Source of the DNA: Actinomycetota bacterium | GTDB lineage: Bacteria > Actinomycetota > Actinomycetes > Nanopelagicales > Nanopelagicaceae | Assembly (NCBI GenBank): GCA_010032125.1 | Contig: RHAU01000036.1 | Location: 1-5,637, forward strand | DNA: 5,637 bases | Reading direction: 5' to 3' | Made by a program: the position numbers and the translations under genes | Shown: one piece after another, positions 1 through 3,967 of the stretch | How the letters are laid out: every line of letters begins with the position of its first letter | Position numbering within the stretch: the first letter of the stretch is position 1 | The notes under the pieces: model-generated | The model's input: only the letters and a program-made list of their open reading frames with translations | What the model was told of the DNA's origin: nothing | The model's database searches: none

Positions 1-11
1 GACGTAGATCT

Positions 12-15
12 GGAG
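12..15 (+). promoter_or_regulatory. Ribosome binding site for the TTG start of hflX
   Basis: GGAG lies 7 nt before the TTG at 23. It supports this non-ATG start, the only initiation-type codon between the upstream in-frame stop (TAG, 5-7) and the conserved part of the protein. No promoter can be judged because the window begins here. Confidence 0.6.
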
Positions 16-22
16 CCATTTC

Positions 23-1471
23 TTGGCTAAGCGGCGCGAAGAAGACTTCGAATCCTTACTGGAAGAAAATGCTGCAGTAGCTGCAGAATTTGATAACGAT
101 ATTTTCATTCCGGATTCATTTGATTCAACACAACGCGATCTTCAAGATCGCCAGGCGCTCCGCCGTGTTGCCGGACTTTCCACCGAACTTACCGATATTT
201 CCGAGGCTGAATATCGAAAACTTCGCCTCGAACGAGTCGTGCTTGTCGGCGTTTGGACCGAGGGAAGCTCCCGGGATGCAGAAAACTCCATGACTGAGTT
301 AGCGGCCCTTGCCGAGACGGCAGGCTCCCAAGTGCTTGAAGCTTTGATTCAACGGCGCGATAAGCCAGACCCGGCAACTTTTATCGGCTCAGGAAAAGTT
401 AGCGAACTTAAATCTGTTGTTGCGGCAACGGGAGCCGATACTGTGATTTGTGATGGCGAGTTAAGTCCTGGACAACTTCGTAATCTTGAAAACAAGGTCA
501 AAGTTAAAGTTGTGGATCGAACTGCACTCATACTCGATATTTTTGCCCAGCACGCAAAGAGTCGCGAAGGTAAGGCCCAAGTCGAATTAGCCCAGATCTC
601 CTACCTTCTCCCCAGACTTCGAGGTTGGGGTGATTCGCTCTCGCGCCAGGCTGGTGGAATCGGCGGGCGCGGTCCGGGTGAAACAAAGATTGAAGTAGAC
701 CGACGTCGTATCCGCGACAAAATGGCGAAATTACGGAGAGAAATCGCGGAGATGAAAGTTGCTCGCGATACAAAAAGGCAGGAGCGACGACGTCATTCAA
801 TTCCCTCGGTCGCGATTGCCGGCTACACCAATGCTGGGAAATCCTCTCTGCTCAATCGAATGACAAATGCCGGAGTACTTGTTCAAAACGCGCTCTTTGC
901 AACCTTGGATCCGACCGTTCGCCGCGCAGAGAGTGCAGATGGTCGGGTTTATACATTGACTGACACTGTTGGATTTGTTCGACATCTACCCCATGAACTG
1001 ATCGATGCTTTCCGATCGACGTTGGAAGAAGTATCGAGCGCTGATCTGATTCTCCATGTGGTTGATGGTTCACATGAAGATCCGATGGGACAAATCACCG
1101 CTGTTCGCCAAGTCATCCGAGATATCGGAGGAGAGAAGATTCCGGAGATCATCGCGATTAACAAAGCAGAGATTGCTGACCCCGAAACTATTCGAGAGAT
1201 TATGCGGGCAGAGCCTGACGCCTATCCGATTTCAGTTCACACCGGACTTGGAATTGAGAAACTCATTGCAGCAATTGAGGGGTCGCTGCCGAGACCAAAA
1301 GTTGAAGTCCGAGTGCTGCTTCCTTACGACCAAGGACATCTCGTCAATCGAATCCACGAAGAAGGCGAAATTATCTCTGAAGAATATGAAGGTGAAGGAA
1401 CAGCGCTTCATGCCCTTGTAGATGAAGGTTTATATGCTGCCCTCAAGCGATATTCGGTATCGACGACCTAA
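23..1471 (+). CDS. hflX: GTPase HflX (ribosome-associated, ribosome-splitting type)
   Basis: HflX is a TRAFAC-class GTPase that binds the 50S subunit and, in studied bacteria, splits stalled or stressed ribosomes in the cytoplasm. The 482-residue product shows the family layout: a variable N-terminal extension (about 1-70), the HflX N-terminal domain (about 72-200) with the Gly-rich loop GGIGGRGPGETK at 211-222, a charged helical linker (about 225-258), then the G domain with G1 GYTNAGKS (267-274), G2 in FATLDPT (292-298), G3 DTVGF (314-318) and G4 NKAE (380-383), followed by a short C-terminal domain. G4 normally reads NKxD; here residue 383 is Glu (codon GAG, 1169-1171). The start is TTG: an in-frame TAG at 5-7 rules out a longer ORF, no ATG or GTG lies between, and GGAG sits 7 nt upstream. 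The protein is longer than E. coli HflX because of the N-terminal extension usual in actinobacteria. The 3' end overlaps the convergent acetyltransferase gene by 42 bp. Confidence 0.97.
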   Translation: MAKRREEDFESLLEENAAVAAEFDNDIFIPDSFDSTQRDLQDRQALRRVAGLSTELTDISEAEYRKLRLERVVLVGVWTEGSSRDAENSMTELAALAETAGSQVLEALIQRRDKPDPATFIGSGKVSELKSVVAATGADTVICDGELSPGQLRNLENKVKVKVVDRTALILDIFAQHAKSREGKAQVELAQISYLLPRLRGWGDSLSRQAGGIGGRGPGETKIEVDRRRIRDKMAKLRREIAEMKVARDTKRQERRRHSIPSVAIAGYTNAGKSSLLNRMTNAGVLVQNALFATLDPTVRRAESADGRVYTLTDTVGFVRHLPHELIDAFRSTLEEVSSADLILHVVDGSHEDPMGQITAVRQVIRDIGGEKIPEIIAINKAEIADPETIREIMRAEPDAYPISVHTGLGIEKLIAAIEGSLPRPKVEVRVLLPYDQGHLVNRIHEEGEIISEEYEGEGTALHALVDEGLYAALKRYSVSTT

Positions 1472-1993
1472 TCCGCCTCCGGAAGAATCCGGCTTGGTGA
1501 ATTCCTCCAAAAATTCACCACCATTTTTCTCTATGACTTTCTGCGAAATGTGATTATCGATATTTGTCGTGATCTCGACGTAGGAAAGCCCTTGATTCTT
1601 AGCTATTTTCAGCATTTCCGAGAGGGCAAAGGATGCAAATCCTCGACCTCGAGCCCAGGGAAAAGTTTCATACCCAATATGCCCTAGGACATGGTCTGGT
1701 AACTCTTCAGTTCCCGGTTGCCAACGAAAAGAAATGACAGCGACAGGCAGGCCATCGCTGAATACATAGCGGGTAATTGAGGGCAGCCTTGTAACTTTTG
1801 TTCCATTCTCAAGTTCGAGTTCCCCGCCTCCTGTCAGATCGTCAAGGGAGGCGAGATAGCCCTGCGGATTGCGCTCCATCTCTTCAAGCTTCATTTTTTG
1901 ATAGTACTGATCATTGGTTGCTTGAGCGATTGACTTTTTCCATGCGTCGACAATCAGAGGTAATTCGGCAAGAGTGGGTTTATGCAGGCGCAT
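1430..1993 (-). CDS. GNAT-family N-acetyltransferase (COG3981-like), substrate unknown
   Basis: This is a predicted acetyl-CoA-dependent N-acetyltransferase of 187 residues with a single GNAT fold. The beta4 strand GHIGYETF (104-111) leads into the acetyl-CoA pyrophosphate-binding loop ARGRGFAS (114-121), the GNAT R/QxxGxG/A motif A. The C-terminal block with NIDNHISQKVIEKNGGEF (144-161) matches motif B as seen in the predicted-acetyltransferase group I remember as COG3981. The N-terminal half (1-70) is poorly conserved and gives no clue to substrate. The ATG at 1993 is the only long start: an in-frame TGA lies three codons upstream, and there is no Shine-Dalgarno sequence. The gene begins 39 bp after lexA on the same strand, so it may be read through from lexA, but a promoter-like sequence sits directly before it. 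Its last 14 codons, including the stop, are antisense to the end of hflX. Function beyond acyl transfer cannot be assigned. Confidence 0.88.
   Translation of the reverse strand: MRLHKPTLAELPLIVDAWKKSIAQATNDQYYQKMKLEEMERNPQGYLASLDDLTGGGELELENGTKVTRLPSITRYVFSDGLPVAVISFRWQPGTEELPDHVLGHIGYETFPWARGRGFASFALSEMLKIAKNQGLSYVEITTNIDNHISQKVIEKNGGEFLEEFTKPDSSGGGLGRRYRISLEGSI
1495..1530 (+). terminator. Probable intrinsic terminator of hflX, nested in the acetyltransferase gene
   Basis: A perfect 9-bp inverted repeat, TGGTGAATT (1495-1503) and AATTCACCA (1512-1520), encloses an 8-nt loop. On the + strand it is followed by CC and then ATTTTTCT (1523-1530). It begins 24 bp after the hflX stop, as expected for a Rho-independent terminator, although the stem is only moderately GC-rich. 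In the opposite direction no T-run follows the hairpin, so it should stop only hflX transcription. It lies within the antisense 3' part of the GNAT coding sequence (about codons 155-167). Confidence 0.5.
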
Positions 1994-2003
1994 GCCAGAT
2001 CAA

Positions 2004-2032
2004 ACCATAGGGAGAGCAGGGGGCGGAGTTAA
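2004..2032 (-). promoter_or_regulatory. Possible promoter of the acetyltransferase gene
   Basis: On the minus strand, TTAACT (2027-2032) and TATGGT (2004-2009) are separated by 17 bp, and TATGGT ends 10 nt before the ATG at 1993. A start about 7 nt after the -10 would leave a leader of only 2-4 nt, which fits the lack of a Shine-Dalgarno sequence. The match to -35 and -10 consensus is moderate and could be chance. The -35 abuts the lexA stop codon. Confidence 0.3.
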
Positions 2033-2701
2033 TTACAGCGAACGAAGAACCGCTGTAACTTTGCCAAGAATTTCGCAGTTATCTCCGTTAATTGGCTCGA
2101 AATCATCGTTCGCCGGCATCAACCAGATATGCCCATCTTTCTTGGTGAAAGTCTTGACTGTGGCTTCGCCATCAATCATTGCTGCAACGATCTCACCTTT
2201 GTTGCAATCTTTCTGGGCTCGGATAACGACGTAATCTCCATCGCAGATAGCTGCGTTAATCATGGAGTCACCAACAACTTTGAGCATAAACAATTCGCCT
2301 TCGCCGACGAGGGAGGCGGGCAGTGGATATAACTCTTCAACGTGCTGTTCCGCGAGGATGGGACCACCGGCTGCGATGCGACCAACGAGAGGAACGACAT
2401 GGGTTTTCTCGGGGCGAAGATCTTCAAATCGTTGTTCGGAGGGGGAGAGGACTTCTAATGCGCGTCCACGAGATGGGTCGCGGCGGATCCATCCCTTCTC
2501 CTCAAGGGCTTCAAGTTGGTATTTGACGCTCGAGGGGGAGGCAAGCCCGGCGGCTTCGCCAATCTCACGCATTGAAGGTGGGTACCCCTTAATCTCCATA
2601 GCGCTTCGAATCGCATCGAGAATTTTTACTTGGCGCTGGGTCAGACCGTTCTCATCGACGGGACCATCAGGAAGTTCTGTAATTTTCGACCGTTTGGGCA
2701 T
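2033..2701 (-). CDS. lexA: LexA SOS repressor (S24 self-cleaving)
   Basis: LexA binds SOS boxes as a dimer and represses DNA-damage genes; activated RecA stimulates its autocleavage. The 222-residue protein has an N-terminal winged HTH (about 19-84), with the recognition-helix region around PSMREIGEAAGLASPSSVKY (42-61), then a linker and an S24 peptidase domain. The scissile Ala-Gly bond is A111-G112 in GRIAAGGPILA. The catalytic dyad is S146 (in GDSM) and K183 (in TVKTF). All residues needed for cleavage are present. The start is placed at the ATG at 2701 (MPKRSK): a longer frame to 2737 exists, but it would add 12 unconserved residues encoded across the predicted -35, -10 and SOS boxes. There is no Shine-Dalgarno sequence (the minus strand reads CTTCCTCCT before ATG), and a promoter ends 7 nt upstream, so the mRNA is probably leaderless. 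Divergent from the LysM gene; the acetyltransferase follows 39 bp downstream. Confidence 0.97.
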   Translation of the reverse strand: MPKRSKITELPDGPVDENGLTQRQVKILDAIRSAMEIKGYPPSMREIGEAAGLASPSSVKYQLEALEEKGWIRRDPSRGRALEVLSPSEQRFEDLRPEKTHVVPLVGRIAAGGPILAEQHVEELYPLPASLVGEGELFMLKVVGDSMINAAICDGDYVVIRAQKDCNKGEIVAAMIDGEATVKTFTKKDGHIWLMPANDDFEPINGDNCEILGKVTAVLRSL

Positions 2702-2708
2702 AGGAGGA

Positions 2709-2737
2709 AGGTTAGAACAAAGGTACGAAAAAATCAA
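2709..2737 (-). promoter_or_regulatory. Predicted lexA promoter giving a leaderless transcript
   Basis: On the minus strand, -35 TTGATT (2732-2737) and -10 TAACCT (2709-2714) are separated by exactly 17 bp. Seven bases separate the -10 from the ATG at 2701, so the expected +1 falls on or within one base of the A of the start codon. The two LexA-box-like palindromes cover the -35 and the spacer/-10, as needed for autorepression. This is inferred from sequence; leaderless mRNAs are common in actinobacteria. Confidence 0.55.
2713..2728. promoter_or_regulatory. LexA (SOS) box 1
   Basis: The core AGAACAAAGGTACG (2714-2727) matches the Gram-positive/actinobacterial LexA consensus CGAACRNNYGTTCG with three mismatches. 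It sits between the predicted -35 and -10 of lexA. It is degenerate on its own, but its position and the 21-bp (two helical turns) register with box 2 support it. Confidence 0.55.
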
Positions 2738-2749
2738 ACAAATGTTCTA
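2734..2749. promoter_or_regulatory. LexA (SOS) box 2
   Basis: TCAAACAAATGTTCTA has the core CAAACAAATGTTCT (2735-2748), two mismatches from CGAACRNNYGTTCG. It overlaps the predicted lexA -35 element. The perfect half-site GTTC is on the LysM-gene side. Confidence 0.6.
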
Positions 2750-2756
2750 AAAAAAC

Positions 2757-2785
2757 TTGCCGATGTCGGTGGCGAGGTGTACCTT
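2757..2785 (+). promoter_or_regulatory. Predicted promoter of the LysM gene
   Basis: TTGCCG (2757-2762) and TACCTT (2780-2785) are separated by 17 bp. The expected start site, about 2791-2793, falls at the edge of the strongest SOS box (2792-2807), a good position for LexA repression. The leader would be about 65 nt and contains a further SOS-box-like site and a Shine-Dalgarno sequence. Confidence 0.5.
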
Positions 2786-2791
2786 ATTTCT

Positions 2792-2807
2792 TAGAACAGA
2801 CGTTCGA
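2792..2807. promoter_or_regulatory. LexA (SOS) box 3, the strongest
   Basis: TAGAACAGACGTTCGA differs from the consensus CGAACRNNYGTTCG core at one base only (A for the first C) and extends as a near-palindrome with flanking T and A. It lies over the predicted transcription start of the LysM gene. Confidence 0.85.
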
Positions 2808-2822
2808 AGAGTATCCCCGCTC

Positions 2823-2836
2823 TCAACGGTCGTTCT
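2823..2836. promoter_or_regulatory. LexA (SOS) box 4, weak
   Basis: TCAACGGTCGTTCT has the central AACRNNYGTTC intact and three outer mismatches. Its start is 30 bp (about three helical turns) from that of box 3, within the predicted leader of the LysM gene. It may be a secondary site or chance. Confidence 0.4.
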
Positions 2837-2846
2837 AGAAGTAGCT

Positions 2847-2852
2847 GGAGAG
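2847..2852 (+). promoter_or_regulatory. Ribosome binding site of the LysM gene
   Basis: GGAGAG lies 4 nt (6 nt from GGAG) before the ATG at 2857 and supports that start. This contrasts with the divergent lexA, which has no such site. Confidence 0.6.
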
Positions 2853-2856
2853 AACG

Positions 2857-3213
2857 ATGTCGACGCTAGCCATTCCGTCCCTTGCCCCCCTTGAAAAACA
2901 GCGTAAATCGCAGGTTCGACTAACCCCCCGTGGTCGACTTGTTGCAAGGTCGGCAGTCGTCGCATCTCTCTCCATCCTGCTCGCAGCATCGGCATCATTT
3001 ATCACTGGGGCCACCGCTGGATCAAAGGAGAGCGCGGTTTCAACTCCCTATGCCTTGATCACAGTGAAGCCCGGAGAAACTCTCTGGTCGATCGCTTCTG
3101 TCCTCGCTGCCCACGGCGATCGCCGCGACCTCGTCGCTGAGATTTCAGAGATCAACCATCTCAAGAGCCCGGAGCTCCAAGCCGGTCAGAGGATTTACAT
3201 CCCGACACGCTAA
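2857..3213 (+). CDS. Small membrane-anchored LysM protein, probable SOS-induced cell-division inhibitor (DivS/ChiZ/YneA-like)
   Basis: The 118-residue protein has a basic N-terminus (K14, R16, K17, R21, R25, R27, R31), one hydrophobic segment (about 32-55) suiting a single membrane span or uncleaved signal anchor, and a C-terminal LysM domain (about 66-116: ALITVKPGETLWSIA to LQAGQRIYIPT) that should bind peptidoglycan outside the membrane. RLTPRGRLV (21-29) just before the membrane segment resembles the motif found in actinobacterial LysM proteins encoded beside lexA. The ATG at 2857 follows GGAGAG (2847-2852). Divergent placement from lexA plus SOS boxes on its promoter is the arrangement of Corynebacterium divS and Mycobacterium Rv2719c (chiZ); B. 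subtilis yneA is the analogous case. In those, the protein delays division during DNA damage. Domain and context are seen; the division-inhibitor role is inferred. It is near minimal size, with no recognisable hydrolase domain. Confidence 0.85.
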   Translation: MSTLAIPSLAPLEKQRKSQVRLTPRGRLVARSAVVASLSILLAASASFITGATAGSKESAVSTPYALITVKPGETLWSIASVLAAHGDRRDLVAEISEINHLKSPELQAGQRIYIPTR

Positions 3214-3232
3214 CGAAAAGCCCACTGAAGAT

Positions 3233-3261
3233 GTGAAAACCCTAAACCAATGCTTTACTCT
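3233..3261 (+). promoter_or_regulatory. Possible nrdR promoter
   Basis: GTGAAA (3233-3238) and TACTCT (3256-3261) are 17 bp apart. A start near 3268 would lie inside NrdR box 1, consistent with repression. An overlapping extended -10 alternative is TGC plus TTTACT (3251-3259). Both are weak matches. The rest of the 163-bp gap between the LysM gene and nrdR holds the NrdR-box pair and a ribosome binding site. Confidence 0.25.
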
Positions 3262-3263
3262 TA

Positions 3264-3279
3264 CCCCTAGATATTGGGG
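3264..3279. promoter_or_regulatory. NrdR box 1 upstream of nrdR
   Basis: CCCCTAGATATTGGGG fits the published NrdR-box consensus acaCwAtATaTwGtGt at nearly all conserved core positions (C, w, A, A, T, A, T, w, G, G) and is nearly palindromic. Its start is exactly 31 bp from that of box 2, the usual tandem spacing of NrdR sites. Confidence 0.75.
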
Positions 3280-3294
3280 TTATTTTGCGGTAGG

Positions 3295-3310
3295 CTTCCA
3301 TAAGTAGTGG
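3295..3310. promoter_or_regulatory. NrdR box 2 upstream of nrdR
   Basis: CTTCCATAAGTAGTGG matches the consensus in CxAtA and TwGtG, with mismatches in the centre. It is paired with box 1 on the same helix face (31 bp, about three turns), as expected for cooperative NrdR binding and autoregulation of nrdR-nrdJ. Confidence 0.65.
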
Positions 3311-3376
3311 TTCGAGGCCGCACCACCGATACACCCAAAATCTGGAAATTCCCAGCATTGAGAGGAACGACACGCC

Positions 3377-3874
3377 GTGAACTGTCCCTTCTGCCGATAC
3401 GAGGACTCTCGAGTCGTTGACTCACGTCCATCGGATGAAGGCACCACAATCCGACGTCGCCGAGAGTGCACCCAATGCGGATCTCGCTTCTCGACCCAAG
3501 AAACTGCGGTCTTATCAATCATTAAACGAAGTGGAGCAACCGAACCCTTTAGTCGGGAGAAGGTCATCAACGGCGTCCGCAAGGCCTGCCAGAACCGACC
3601 GGTCTCAGATGATGATTTGGCCCTCTTGGCGCAACGCGTTGAAGAGTCCCTTCGCGCGACCGGCCAAGCAGAGATTGAAGCGCAAGAAGTAGGTATGGCG
3701 ATTCTCTCACCGCTACGCGAACTCGATGAGGTTGCCTACCTGCGATATGCCTCGGTATACCGTAACTTTTCCTCCCTCGAAGATTTCGAAGGTGAGATCG
3801 CTCTTCTCCGCGCAATACCCTCCGAGAAAAACGTAGAAGGAAAATCGCAAGTCACTTCCCCGCAATTAAAGTGA
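3377..3874 (+). CDS. nrdR: Transcriptional repressor NrdR
   Basis: NrdR is a zinc-ribbon/ATP-cone repressor that senses ATP/dATP and shuts off ribonucleotide reductase genes when dATP is high. The 165-residue product has the N-terminal zinc ribbon with C3, C6, C31 and C34 (MNCPFC and CTQCGSRF), the basic DNA-contact stretch IRRRREC (25-31), then an ATP-cone domain (about 47-137) starting at SIIKRSGATEPFSREKV and including the family signature KACQNRPVS (69-77), with LRYASVYRNF at 122-131. The start is GTG at 3377, fixed by the conserved M-x-C-P-F-C beginning; AGAGGA (3361-3366) is a somewhat distant Shine-Dalgarno sequence. The Lys/Gln/Ser-rich tail after about 148 is unconserved. Two NrdR-box-like sites upstream suggest autoregulation. 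nrdJ follows 93 bp downstream on the same strand, as in Streptomyces, where nrdR and nrdJ form one operon. Confidence 0.97.
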   Translation: MNCPFCRYEDSRVVDSRPSDEGTTIRRRRECTQCGSRFSTQETAVLSIIKRSGATEPFSREKVINGVRKACQNRPVSDDDLALLAQRVEESLRATGQAEIEAQEVGMAILSPLRELDEVAYLRYASVYRNFSSLEDFEGEIALLRAIPSEKNVEGKSQVTSPQLK

Positions 3875-3879
3875 TGAGT

Positions 3880-3895
3880 GTCCGATAAGTAGTGA
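3880..3895. promoter_or_regulatory. Possible NrdR box 3, before nrdJ
   Basis: GTCCGATAAGTAGTGA shares the exact 10-mer ATAAGTAGTG (3885-3894) with NrdR box 2 (3300-3309), and aligns to the NrdR consensus at C, A, t, A, T, w, G, t, G. It starts 6 bp after the nrdR stop codon. It suggests a second NrdR-controlled input directly before nrdJ. Confidence 0.45.
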
Positions 3896-3909
3896 ACTGA
3901 AAACTGAAT

Positions 3910-3925
3910 ATCCAATGTAGTAAGC
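3910..3925. promoter_or_regulatory. Weak NrdR-box-like site paired with box 3
   Basis: ATCCAATGTAGTAAGC fits the core consensus CwAtATaTwGtG at about 8 of 12 positions. It would be a poor candidate alone; it is listed because its start is 30 bp from that of box 3, close to the 31-bp spacing of the upstream pair. Confidence 0.25.
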
Positions 3926-3955
3926 GAAGAAAACACAATTGAAGATTTCGAGAAT

Positions 3956-3960
3956 GGAGA
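3956..3960 (+). promoter_or_regulatory. Ribosome binding site of nrdJ
   Basis: GGAGA lies 7 nt before the ATG at 3968 and supports this start. The 93-bp gap before nrdJ holds this site and the NrdR-box-like pair; no convincing promoter or terminator was seen in it. Confidence 0.65.
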
Positions 3961-3967
3961 AAAGAGA

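Noticed and set aside
1..22. End of an upstream gene (TAG at 5-7)
   Set aside because: In actinobacteria dapF or miaA often precedes hflX, but seven bases cannot support any coding call.
1480..1493. CCGG-AAGAAT-CCGG repeat just after hflX as a terminator stem
   Set aside because: Only 4 bp can pair and no T-run follows. The 1495-1520 hairpin is the better candidate.
2702..2737. Upstream ATG start for lexA at 2737, adding 12 residues
   Set aside because: The added residues are not LexA-like, and their codons cover the predicted -35, -10 and SOS boxes. MPKRSK at 2701 is a natural start for the family.
2262..2750. Plus-strand open frame of 162 codons antisense to lexA
   Set aside because: Its Arg/Ser-rich composition is that of an antisense shadow of lexA, and the lexA frame is unambiguous.
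3250..3270. Six-codon mini-ORF (MLYSYP) upstream of nrdR
   Set aside because: It has no Shine-Dalgarno sequence, overlaps the NrdR box and predicted start-site region, and its length is within chance.
3263..3286. ACCCC-loop-GGGGT hairpin followed by TATTTT as a terminator of the LysM gene
   Set aside because: The stem is only 5 bp and the site fits NrdR box 1 much better, with a partner at 31 bp. A minor terminator or attenuator role is not excluded.
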